DNA from: Acidobacteriota bacterium
GTDB lineage: Bacteria; Acidobacteriota; Terriglobia; Terriglobales; Acidobacteriaceae
Assembly (NCBI GenBank): GCA_021851625.1
Contig: JAJZCX010000053.1
Coordinates: 1-8,405, forward strand
Reading direction: 5' to 3'
Length of the DNA stretch: 8,405 bases
The first letter of the stretch is position 1. Each line of letters opens with the position of its first letter. Below the pieces are notes generated by a model that did not search any database, had not been told where the DNA came from, and saw nothing but the letters and a program-made list of their open reading frames with translations. A program made the translations under genes and the position numbers. Below, piece by piece: positions 1-6,842 of the stretch.

Positions 1-1256
1 GCCTGCCCTGCACAACTGCCCGCCGTTGCTGCAAACTCCGTGCTCGCAGTGCCTCCCTCGCTGGCTGCCACGCTAATGACTGGCGCAGGCGATGCACCGC
101 ATCCCGCCGCATCCATCACCGTCACGGTGTTGCTCACAGTAACAAGCGTACCTACCGCCGATGCCGGAGCCGGGACACTGTTCAACGAGACACGCAGTAC
201 GCCGTCTCCGCTTGTGAGGTATGCCCCAGCATATAAGTTCCCTTTGATATCCAACGCCAAAACCTTCGCATTTTGCGTGGATACCCGATAGGTGCTCCCC
301 AGCGTTCCGTTGACATCTGGAATGGCGAAGATGCCGTCACTTGGTGTGCCGTAGTAGATAGTTCCGCTTGGGCTTATCGTCACTGCGTCAATTTCATCAT
401 CGTAGTTCCCAGGGGTGGCGACGGTGAGGGTTTCAATTGTCGTCGGAGTCGTTGCCAGCGTTCCTCCTGTATTCACCAGTTCATTCAACCATGACAAATC
501 ACTTTGTCCATTGGTTGTCAATTGAGACTCAGTGAAAAATACATTGCCGGAAGCATCCACGGCAACGGCACCCACCTCGTTGTAATATGCAGTTGGATTT
601 CCGGTATTGCTTGGTGTGTAAATCGTGGTCACACCTGTACCACAACTTCCCTGACACGTCACCGTACATTCAACAATAGAGTTGGACGCGGTAGCTTGAT
701 CGGCAGTCACCGCAAACAGGTTTCCTGCAGAATCGAATGTCATGGCAGCTATATTGGCACCCAGGTTGGCAAACTTACATTCGGTCGTATCACTGCCGGT
801 ACAGGCATTCAGCGTGCCTGTATTCGCCACATACTGCCCATTGATGTAGGGAAATTTCAGTATTTGAGAGTTATACGACTGCCCGACATAAATGTTGTCC
901 TTGCTGTCGATTGTCACCGCTCCGAGATTGCTCAGCGGAGCAATGTTGGAGATGGCACCCGACTGCCCATTGATGAGGATTAGGTCGGCACCATACGCGG
1001 TACCAAGGATTGCATCCCCATTGCTGTTCACAGCAAAGCTGGTGCCAGCGCCAGCAGCCGAACCATAGATTCCGCCAGATGGCAACTGATTCAACACTGT
1101 CGTTTCGCTCACCAACAACGACGGCCCCTGCGGTGCCACTCCCGCCAGTGCTGTGGCTGCGCTCATGCACAAAGCGAGCGCGCAGAGCATGGCCATCCCG
1201 GCCCGGCCCGCGGCGACCCGCGTCAAAATTCCCTTCACGTTCCATACTGCTCGCAT
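1..1256 (-). CDS. Secreted NHL-like beta-propeller protein, 3' end beyond the left edge (partial)
   Basis: The reading frame opens at ATG (1256-1254) and stays open for 418 codons to the left edge, so the C-terminus is missing. The start is supported by GGAAGGAG at 1263-1270, about 6 bases upstream, and by a Sec signal peptide: basic N-terminus, hydrophobic stretch around residues 19-36, likely cleavage after ALA (residue 38). The mature part has about six spaced repeats of the type AVxxDSxGNxY (near residues 74, 113, 171, 229, 291 and 332), as in NHL/SMP-30-like beta-propellers. Five cysteines lie between residues 152 and 205 and could form disulfides. From about residue 367 the sequence turns into a beta-rich stretch with STEFAATAGSC, resembling the start of an Ig-like or choice-of-anchor-D domain. 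Such proteins are common in Acidobacteriota, and their ligands are mostly unknown. It is transcribed divergently from the cytochrome cluster. The fold is fairly sure; the function is not known. Confidence 0.82.
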   Translation of the reverse strand, partial: MRAVWNVKGILTRVAAGRAGMAMLCALALCMSAATALAGVAPQGPSLLVSETTVLNQLPSGGIYGSAAGAGTSFAVNSNGDAILGTAYGADLILINGQSGAISNIAPLSNLGAVTIDSKDNIYVGQSYNSQILKFPYINGQYVANTGTLNACTGSDTTECKFANLGANIAAMTFDSAGNLFAVTADQATASNSIVECTVTCQGSCGTGVTTIYTPSNTGNPTAYYNEVGAVAVDASGNVFFTESQLTTNGQSDLSWLNELVNTGGTLATTPTTIETLTVATPGNYDDEIDAVTISPSGTIYYGTPSDGIFAIPDVNGTLGSTYRVSTQNAKVLALDIKGNLYAGAYLTSGDGVLRVSLNSVPAPASAVGTLVTVSNTVTVMDAAGCGASPAPVISVAASEGGTASTEFAATAGSCAGQ

Positions 1257-1387
1257 AAACTGCTCCTTCCGATTCTTGTTTGCGCTGCGGGAGCTTCTCT
1301 GCTCCTGCGCCGCGCGTCATGTCTTGATCTCGCGATCCGTTTCCGTCTCAGCCGCCCCGGACGTTTGTCGCCCCTGGCTCCGGCTGC

Positions 1388-1421
1388 CGCCACGCGCTTC
1401 CGGTCTGGCCGGGCCGTGGCG
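1388..1421. repeat. Imperfect GC-rich hairpin in the leader of the minus-strand gene
   Basis: CGCCACG (1388-1394) pairs with CGTGGCG (1415-1421). Inside, GC pairs with GC, and after a two-base bulge CCGG (1400-1403) pairs with CCGG (1409-1412) around a 5-base loop. This makes about 13 base pairs. No T-run follows on either strand, so it is not a classical terminator. It may be an RNA structure in the 5' leader of the beta-propeller gene. Confidence 0.4.
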
Positions 1422-1630
1422 CAACGCTGCACGCAACTTCGCCGCGGCTGCTTATCCGCTGGCAATGCCCTCCGGTGTCTGTTTGAGATGGAAACGCTGC
1501 CACCGCGCCGAGTGCGCAGTCGCTGGAGAAACCTGTGCGGAAGGGAACGCTACCGCGCCGCCCATAGGCGACACCGCGTCCCGGATTGGTCCCACGAAGA
1601 CAGGCATGTCCTGGCCCTTCATGACATCCG

Positions 1631-1649
1631 CAGTACAAAGCTTGTACTG
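1631..1649. promoter_or_regulatory. Operator-like palindrome CAGTACAA-AGC-TTGTACTG
   Basis: Two perfect 8-base arms (1631-1638 and 1642-1649) flank a 3-base centre. Size and symmetry suit a dimeric repressor site. I do not recognise it as a LexA, BlaI/CopY or Fur box. It lies about 375 bases upstream of the minus-strand start and about 525 upstream of the Cyc2-like start, downstream of the candidate minus-strand promoter. Confidence 0.35.
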
Positions 1650-1773
1650 AATGTGATCCACCGACTCCACGGCTCTACGACTGTAGACGACATGCACGGG
1701 CGCATCAGAAGGGAACCAGCAAAAAGCCCGCGCGCACTTCTATTCGACTACGAACCAACAGGGTCTTGAGAAT

Positions 1774-1811
1774 CTACAACGTTATAGCACAGAGCACGCT
1801 TGCTTTGTCCA
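1774..1811 (-). promoter_or_regulatory. Candidate extended -10 promoter for the minus-strand gene
   Basis: Read on the minus strand, TGGACA (1811-1806, five of six matches to TTGACA) is followed by TGC-TATAAC (1789-1781), an extended -10 with five of six matches. The spacer is 19 bases, longer than usual, but an extended -10 can compensate. Transcription would start near 1774 and give a leader of roughly 500 bases before the ATG at 1256. Assigned by motif only. Confidence 0.35.
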
Positions 1812-2025
1812 GAGAAAAATGCCAGATTTGAACCCATCTCGCTACTCCATCTCCAAAGTCACCTTTTGGTACCCAGAATCACCATAAAATACGCAAACGC
1901 TAGTAACCACGGCCCTTCGCGTGTACTTTGCGGCATTCAATCGCTTTACTAAAACGAAGCGAACGCACCCAACACACTGCATTCGGTAACTACAACCTAG
2001 TCCGTGACCCGCGGCCCATTCTTGG

Positions 2026-2041
2026 TGTGACGCAGATCACA
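2026..2041 (+). promoter_or_regulatory. Perfect CRP-family box TGTGA-N6-TCACA
   Basis: TGTGACGCAGATCACA carries both conserved CRP half-sites exactly, with the standard 6-base spacer. The centre is at 2033.5, about 140 bases upstream of the Cyc2-like ATG. A -10-like TAAACT sits at 2065-2070. If used, the start would be near 2077 and the box would be centred near -43, close to the class II activator position (-41.5). This suggests control of the respiratory cluster by a CRP/FNR-family protein. The site is seen; the regulator and its signal are inferred. Confidence 0.6.
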
Positions 2042-2064
2042 AGGGACGGTGACCCCCGCGATAG

Positions 2065-2070
2065 TAAACT
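2065..2070 (+). promoter_or_regulatory. Possible -10 element of the cytochrome operon
   Basis: TAAACT matches TATAAT at four of six positions, including the important first two and last bases. No good -35 is present at the expected distance, which fits an activator-dependent promoter with the CRP-type box covering that region. A competing AT-rich candidate, TAAAAT at 1885-1890, lies farther upstream and also lacks a good -35. Confidence 0.3.
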
Positions 2071-2173
2071 GGTCTATGCCGTTTGCATGATGGAAAAGAA
2101 CGAAGCGGACGCGGGTCACATCCACCGCCATCCAACTTCGAAACTTGTGATTTCAAAGGCCAAGGAGTTGAAT

Positions 2174-3493
2174 ATGCGGAAAATCATGCAATGGATCACG
2201 ATGCTGGCGCTGGTGCTCAGCGCAGCCAGAAGTTACGCAGTGCCCAGTTTCGCCCGGCAGACAGGGCTATCCTGCAATGTTTGCCACAGCAACCCGCCGG
2301 AGTTGACCGCCTTCGGGAGAAACTTCAAGCTGCACGGTTACACGCTCAGCAACACCCAACCCAAGGACAAAATCGGCAATGGGCACGATCTGCTGCTGAC
2401 CAAGTACATCCCCTTGTCGGCAATGGTGTTGATCTCCGACACGGAAATCCAAGCCACCGAGCCGCAAACGCAGAACGGCACGGCAGGCTTTCCGCAGCAG
2501 TTGAGCCTCTTTCTTGCCGGAGCTTTGGCCCCACGCTTTGGGGCTATGGCGCAGTTCACCTACACACACGCCAGCGATCACTTCACCATGGACAACACCG
2601 ACCTGCGCTATGCCAATCACACCTCGCTCGGCGGCCACAGCCTGTTCTATGGCGTCACCTTGAACAACAGCCCGACCGTGGAGGATGTGTGGAACAGCAC
2701 GCCGAGTTGGGGATTTCCGTGGATTTCGACCGGCTCTGGCGTTAGCCCCATCGCTTCTCCCATCATCAACGGCGGCCTCGCGCAAGATGTGGCCGGTCTT
2801 GGCGCGTATGGCCTGTTTGCCAACCACCTCTACGGCGATGTGACGGTCTACCGCTCGGAGCACGCGGGGGGATCCACGCCGGTGACGGGAACGGGCTTTG
2901 ACAACAACATCAGTGGCGCGGCTCCCTATTGGCGCGCAGCGTGGCAACAGACCTTTGGCGACAACTATCTGGAGTTGGGCACCTACGGCATCTACGTCAA
3001 CAGCTATCCGGGAGCCATCAGCGGGCCGACCAACCGTTTTGTCGATCCCTCTTTTGACTTCCAATTCGAGCATCCCTTCGGCGCCAATCTGTTGGACGCG
3101 CACGGAACCTACATCCACGAAAGCACCAATCTGGGCGCGGACTTGGCCGCAGGCACGGCTGCCAACAAGAACGACCATCTCAACATGGTCAAGCTGGATA
3201 GCACCTACCACTGGACCAACCGCTACAGCCTGACCGGAGCCTGGTTCACCACCACGGGCAATGCCGACGCGACGCTGTACGCACCCGCAGCGCTGACCGG
3301 CAGCAACAATGGCAGCCCCAACACGGCTGGCTACATCGCTCAGGCTGGCTACTGGCCGGTGCAGAATATCGACATCAGCCTCGCCTATACTGGCTACACG
3401 AAATTCAATGGAGCCAGCACGAACTATGACGGCGCCAACCGCAACGCCTCTGACAACAACACTGTCTACATGGCGCTGTGGCTCAACTTTTAG
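2174..3493 (+). CDS. Cyc2-like outer-membrane monoheme cytochrome-porin
   Basis: The protein has 439 residues. The start at 2174 is chosen because AAGGAG (2162-2167) lies 6 bases upstream and a typical Sec signal peptide follows, with likely cleavage after SYA (residue 22). Near the mature N-terminus is FARQTGLSCNVCH, with a single c-heme motif at C34, C37 and H38, followed by PELTAFGRNFKLHGYTL. The rest is rich in Gly, Asn, Thr and aromatic residues, has no further cysteine, and ends in YMALWLNF. A terminal Phe in an alternating strand is the outer-membrane beta-barrel signature. The FARQTG-CxxCH-P-L-FGR-FK-GYT arrangement plus a barrel of about 370 residues matches the fused cytochrome-porin group that includes Cyc2, the iron-oxidising outer-membrane cytochrome. 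Known Cyc2 proteins move electrons across the outer membrane. Iron oxidation here is unproven, since the wider family also occurs in non-iron-oxidisers. It is the first gene of the cluster and ends 8 bases before the Rieske gene. Confidence 0.8.
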   Translation: MRKIMQWITMLALVLSAARSYAVPSFARQTGLSCNVCHSNPPELTAFGRNFKLHGYTLSNTQPKDKIGNGHDLLLTKYIPLSAMVLISDTEIQATEPQTQNGTAGFPQQLSLFLAGALAPRFGAMAQFTYTHASDHFTMDNTDLRYANHTSLGGHSLFYGVTLNNSPTVEDVWNSTPSWGFPWISTGSGVSPIASPIINGGLAQDVAGLGAYGLFANHLYGDVTVYRSEHAGGSTPVTGTGFDNNISGAAPYWRAAWQQTFGDNYLELGTYGIYVNSYPGAISGPTNRFVDPSFDFQFEHPFGANLLDAHGTYIHESTNLGADLAAGTAANKNDHLNMVKLDSTYHWTNRYSLTGAWFTTTGNADATLYAPAALTGSNNGSPNTAGYIAQAGYWPVQNIDISLAYTGYTKFNGASTNYDGANRNASDNNTVYMALWLNF

Positions 3494-3501
3494 GAGAAGG
3501 C

Positions 3502-4083
3502 ATGGAACCAATCCAATCGAAGGAAGAACGGGCAGCCGGAGGCAACTCCGGCCTGACCTCCAACAAGGATGTACTGGTCATCAACCGGCGCTCGTTCTTC
3601 GCAGTCCTCATGGGCATTGGCACGGCGGGCATGGGAGCCTTGCTCTCCGTGCCCGTGCTGCGTTATGTTCTCTACCCGCTCTACGCCAAATCCAGCAAGA
3701 GCGGCTGGTCGGAGGTTGGCTCCATGGATGAGTTCGCCAATCTGACCCAGCCGATTCGCAAGACCATCGAGTTCAAACAACTCGACGGCTGGCGTGAAAT
3801 CGACTCCGCACAATCGGTCTACGTCACCAAGGGCGCGGACGGACAGTTGGCCGTGCTCTCCTCCATCTGCCCCCACTTGGGATGCAGCGTCTCGTGGCAA
3901 ACCACGCAAGGCGAGTTCGTCTGTCCCTGCCATGGTGGACGCTTTAACCAAAGTGGCACGCACGTCTTTGGTCCGCCACCGCGCGGCATGGATCCGCTGC
4001 CCACCAAGGTTGCCAATGGCAAGCTGATGGTGCACTTCCAGTACTTCCGCGAAAATGTTCCCAACCACGAAGTCTTGGGCTAG
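3502..4083 (+). CDS. Rieske 2Fe-2S protein of a cytochrome bc complex
   Basis: The protein has 193 residues. The start at 3502 follows AGGAG (3492-3496) by 5 bases; an in-frame ATG at 3478 would overlap the previous gene and has no good ribosome site. Residues 28-33 read NRRSFF, a twin-arginine motif, followed by one membrane helix (about 34-58). Both fit a Tat-inserted, membrane-anchored Rieske protein. The cluster motifs are CPHLGC (C123, H125, C128) and CPCHGG (C141, C143, H144): C123, H125, C141 and H144 bind the cluster, while C128 and C143 form the usual disulfide. A Pro loop, GPPPRGMDPLP, follows at 157-167. The Ser and Tyr that hydrogen-bond the cluster in high-potential Rieske proteins are Gly146 and Phe148 here, so a lower midpoint potential is expected. 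It oxidises quinol at the outer face of the membrane together with the cytochrome b encoded next. Confidence 0.93.
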   Translation: MEPIQSKEERAAGGNSGLTSNKDVLVINRRSFFAVLMGIGTAGMGALLSVPVLRYVLYPLYAKSSKSGWSEVGSMDEFANLTQPIRKTIEFKQLDGWREIDSAQSVYVTKGADGQLAVLSSICPHLGCSVSWQTTQGEFVCPCHGGRFNQSGTHVFGPPPRGMDPLPTKVANGKLMVHFQYFRENVPNHEVLG

Positions 4084-4134
4084 CAATCGCTGGGCGCACT
4101 GCGCGCACGACTGAACCCTTGTGAGGATGCCGTA

Positions 4135-6762
4135 ATGAATGCGAATGCACCGAAAAATAATCCCCAGCCCAAGAGCCTGCCCAAGCGGCTCTTTGGCTGG
4201 CTGGACCGCCGCACCGGCCTGCGCAGCCTGATGCGCGAGTCACTCGATGAGCCGATCCCCGGCGGCGCGCGCTGGGCCTACATCTTCGGCTCCGGCCTGC
4301 TGTTCATCTTTATCTCCCAGGTCATCACCGGCCTGTGCCTGACGCTCTACTACGTCCCGTCAGCGGAGTCAGCGCACACCAGCGTTGCCTACATCACCAA
4401 GCAGGTGGCCGCCGGAGCCTTTCTGCGCAGCCTGCACTACTACGGCTCCAGCGCGATGATCATCGTGCTCGGACTGCATTTTTTGCAGACATTTCTCTAC
4501 GGCTCCTTCAAGGGTCGGCGCGAGTTGCTTTGGCTCTCTGGCGCGGTGCTCTCCCTACTGGTGCTGGGCATGGGCTTCACCGGCTATCTGCTGCCGTGGG
4601 ATCAAAAGGCCTACTTCGCCACCGCCGTGGGCACCAACATCGCCGGGCAGGTGCCGCTCATCGGCGAGTGGCTGACGCGCCTGATGCGCGGCGGCGACAC
4701 GCTGGGCACGCTGACGATTTCGCGCTTTTACGTCGCTCACGTTTTTCTGATTCCCGGCATGATCTTTCTGTTCATCGCCGCACACATCGCACTCTTCCGC
4801 AAAGCTGGCCCGGCTGGCCCCATCGACGAGCATCCCATCGAACCCAAGATGCAGCCGGAGGGCTTCTATCCCAAACAAGTTCTGATGGATATGGCCTTCG
4901 CGCTGCTGTTGATGGTCGGCCTCGGCTTCCTCGCCTACTTCCATCCCGTCGAGCTTGGCCCCATCGCCAACCCAGCCAACACCCAGTTCATTCCGCGCCC
5001 GGAGTGGTACTACCTGCCCATGTTTGAGTGGCTCAAATTCTGGGAAGGCCCCAGAGTGATTATCGGCATGGTGGTTATCCCTGGCACGCTGGCGCTGCTC
5101 TTTTTTCTGCTGCCGTTTTTGGATCGCAAGCTGGAGCGTCGCCCCTGGCGTAGACCCATTCCACTGCTCGCCGTCACCATCGTTCTGGTCGGCACGCTGT
5201 ACCTCGGCGTGCGCAGCCATCAGGACGATGCCCGCGACCCGGCCATCGCCGCGCAACTCGCATTGCAAGAGCAGCAGGAGAAGCAGTACAACGCCGCGCC
5301 CTTCCATCCCTTTGTCGAATCCCCCGGCGGAGCGGCTGCACCCGCACCCTCCGGCCCGGTGAATCCGATGGTCGCGCAAGGCCGCGGCGTCTTTGACAAC
5401 AACGGCTGCTCTGGCTGCCACGGCGAAACCGGCATGGGAGGGCCTGTCGCACCCGGCTTGGCTGGCATCACCACCAAATACACCGCCGACCAAATCACCG
5501 CTCTGCTGCACACGCCCACCGCCAAGATGCGCGCCGGTGGCATGCCGGCCTTTGACCTCTCGCCCCACGACATGTCTACGCTGCTCAGCTATCTGGGCGT
5601 CATCGGCACCGGCGCAGCCAACGTGCCCGCCGCCTACAGCGTCGCCCAACCCAGGGCAGTAACGCCACGCGCAGAGACCCCGGCCTCCGCAGCCGCTGCA
5701 CCCGCTGCCACACCAGCACCCGACCCGGCCACGCTCGCTGCGGGCCAACAATTCTTCCACCAACACTCCTGCTTCGTCTGCCATGGACAGACGGGCGGCG
5801 GCAACCGACGCATTCCGCCCATGTCGCAACTGCTGGCCTCGGTGAATGACGCGCAACTGGAAGCACTGCTGCGCGCTCCCAGCGCCAAGATGCACGCCGG
5901 CGGCATGGGGCCAGTGAAGGCCACGCCCACGGAGATGACCGCTCTGCTGACGTATCTGCGCTCGCTGGCCCCGGCGGCAGCGGCACCCGCTGCCACAACC
6001 GGAGCAACCCCAACCGCAGGCACCTCCGCCGCGCCAGAACCAAATGCGCCCGCAGCATCGCCAGCTTCCACTCCGACGCAAACCCCTGCGACCGCACCCG
6101 ATGCATCCGCTCCATCTGCACCCACCCCGGTCGCACAAAACACACACGCCTCCGCCGGACGCACGCTCTTCATCAACAACGGCTGCGCCGCCTGCCACGG
6201 ACAGTATGCGCAGGGCACAGCCTTTGCGCCCCCGCTCGCTGGCGTTCCGGCCAAATTGCCCGGCGGGCAGTTCGCCGCGCTGCTGCGCCATCCCACGCAG
6301 AAAATGCGCGACGGTGGCATGCCGATCTTTCCGCTCAGCGATGCTGAGATGCAGCAGTTGGCCGCGTATCTGAATGGACTCGGCTCCATGCCAGCACCCA
6401 TGGCCCCTGCGCAGCCCAGCAACCACATGACTGCGGCAGCCTCCGCACCTGCATCGTCAGCCAAGGCCGTGCCAGTGCATCGGCGCGTGCTCACGGCTGA
6501 GGAGCTTCGCGGCAAGGATGTCTTTGAGCACAACTCCTGCGCCAGTTGCCACGGCGTGGATGGCCTCAACGGCACCGTCGCCGCACCGCCACTGGCGGGC
6601 ACGGCCTCGGAACTGCCCGCAGCCATGATCGCCAACTTGCTGCGCCACCACAGCAAGCCCATGCAACAGGGCGGCATGCCGCTGACCAACTTCAACGCAA
6701 GCGACATGCAGGCCATCGTCGCCTACATCCGCTCCCTGCCAGACACGCCGCCCGCACAGTAA
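4135..6762 (+). CDS. Cytochrome b fused to four tandem cytochrome c domains
   Basis: The protein has 875 residues; GAGGA (4123-4127) precedes the ATG by 7 bases. Residues 1-360 form a complete cytochrome b with about seven helices, comprising a b6-like part and a subunit-IV-like part in one chain. The b-heme ligands are H101/H115 and H202/H217. The 15-residue step of the second pair is the b6-type spacing. GYLLPWDQ and PEWY (289-292) mark the quinol site. The b6f Cys that holds heme ci is replaced by Ile. Residues 414-875 carry four class-I-like c domains with CxxCH at 425, 546, 684 and 802, each followed 45-46 residues later by a GGM motif (M470, M591, M729, M848) as likely sixth ligand. Ala/Pro-rich linkers (about 363-413, 497-535, 612-671, 751-782) separate them. 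The chain therefore does the work of cytochrome b plus c1 and adds extra periplasmic hemes. Single or double c fusions are known in bc complexes; four is unusual to me. It lies 51 bases after the Rieske gene, probably in one operon. Confidence 0.93.
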   Translation: MNANAPKNNPQPKSLPKRLFGWLDRRTGLRSLMRESLDEPIPGGARWAYIFGSGLLFIFISQVITGLCLTLYYVPSAESAHTSVAYITKQVAAGAFLRSLHYYGSSAMIIVLGLHFLQTFLYGSFKGRRELLWLSGAVLSLLVLGMGFTGYLLPWDQKAYFATAVGTNIAGQVPLIGEWLTRLMRGGDTLGTLTISRFYVAHVFLIPGMIFLFIAAHIALFRKAGPAGPIDEHPIEPKMQPEGFYPKQVLMDMAFALLLMVGLGFLAYFHPVELGPIANPANTQFIPRPEWYYLPMFEWLKFWEGPRVIIGMVVIPGTLALLFFLLPFLDRKLERRPWRRPIPLLAVTIVLVGTLYLGVRSHQDDARDPAIAAQLALQEQQEKQYNAAPFHPFVESPGGAAAPAPSGPVNPMVAQGRGVFDNNGCSGCHGETGMGGPVAPGLAGITTKYTADQITALLHTPTAKMRAGGMPAFDLSPHDMSTLLSYLGVIGTGAANVPAAYSVAQPRAVTPRAETPASAAAAPAATPAPDPATLAAGQQFFHQHSCFVCHGQTGGGNRRIPPMSQLLASVNDAQLEALLRAPSAKMHAGGMGPVKATPTEMTALLTYLRSLAPAAAAPAATTGATPTAGTSAAPEPNAPAASPASTPTQTPATAPDASAPSAPTPVAQNTHASAGRTLFINNGCAACHGQYAQGTAFAPPLAGVPAKLPGGQFAALLRHPTQKMRDGGMPIFPLSDAEMQQLAAYLNGLGSMPAPMAPAQPSNHMTAAASAPASSAKAVPVHRRVLTAEELRGKDVFEHNSCASCHGVDGLNGTVAAPPLAGTASELPAAMIANLLRHHSKPMQQGGMPLTNFNASDMQAIVAYIRSLPDTPPAQ

Positions 6763-6799
6763 CGCTGCTCGGTGTCTTCTGTATCTCTGCATCCCCTGT

Positions 6800-6828
6800 G
6801 ATGGCTGCCGGTTCTCTGTGCAGCCATC
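6800..6828 (+). terminator. Hairpin after the cytochrome operon, terminator-like but without a T-run
   Basis: GATGGCTGC (6800-6808) pairs perfectly with GCAGCCATC (6820-6828) around an 11-base loop, and G-T and G-C pairs can extend the stem outward. It lies 38 bases after the stop of the cytochrome fusion. A second small hairpin, GCGCC-TGT-GGCGC (6829-6841), follows at once. No T-run follows either, so factor-independent termination is uncertain. The structure may instead protect the 3' end of the message. Confidence 0.4.
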
Positions 6829-6842
6829 GCGCCTGTGGCGCA

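Larger units (their letters stand above)
1257..2173. other. Long divergent intergenic region without a convincing gene
   Basis: About 0.9 kb separate the two divergent start codons. Several short open frames exist on both strands between about 1348 and 1770, but none has a recognisable domain, and overlapping frames on both strands are expected in GC-rich DNA. What can be seen is regulatory or structural: a long imperfect hairpin (1388-1421), a 19-base palindrome (1631-1649), a candidate minus-strand promoter (1781-1811), and a CRP-type box with a possible -10 (2026-2070). Base composition shifts from GC-rich (about 1270-1600) to AT-richer (about 1770-1960). That fits the promoter zone lying in the right half and a long 5' leader for the minus-strand gene in the left half. 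The leader interpretation is inference. Confidence 0.6.

Noticed and set aside
1370..1480. Resemblance of the minus-strand leader to a c-di-GMP-I or cobalamin riboswitch (CCACGGCC, GGCAGCCGG)
   Set aside because: The diagnostic conserved core blocks (for example GGGCAAACC and GACGCAAAGCC, or the B12 box) are absent; only generic GC-rich similarity remains.
1717..1745. Terminator-like GCGCGCGGGCTTTTT on the minus strand
   Set aside because: There is a T-run, but no complementary arm upstream of it, so no stem forms.
1348..1770. Overlapping short open frames on both strands in the intergenic region
   Set aside because: Arg/Pro/Ala-rich translations without domains, weak or absent ribosome sites, and open on both strands at once; best explained as chance in GC-rich DNA.
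1810..1890. tRNA-like T-arm (GGTTCAAAT on the minus strand) and a nearby ACCA
   Set aside because: The flanking bases do not form a 5-pair T stem, and no acceptor stem or anticodon arm can be built at the right distances.
1928..2173. In-frame upstream extension of the Cyc2-like gene (82 extra residues from ATG 1928)
   Set aside because: It would bury the signal peptide, has no good ribosome site, and would place the CRP-type box and -10 inside the coding region. The ATG at 2174 has AAGGAG and a clean signal sequence.
3478..3501. Earlier ATG for the Rieske gene
   Set aside because: It overlaps the end of the preceding gene in another frame and lacks a ribosome site; ATG 3502 has AGGAG 5 bases upstream.
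4555..6426. Very long open frame on the minus strand opposite the cytochrome fusion (and a similar one opposite the Cyc2-like gene, 2267-3511)
   Set aside because: They mirror GC-rich codon bias of the true genes. The translations are low-complexity, rich in Gly, Arg, Cys and Ala, and show no domain.
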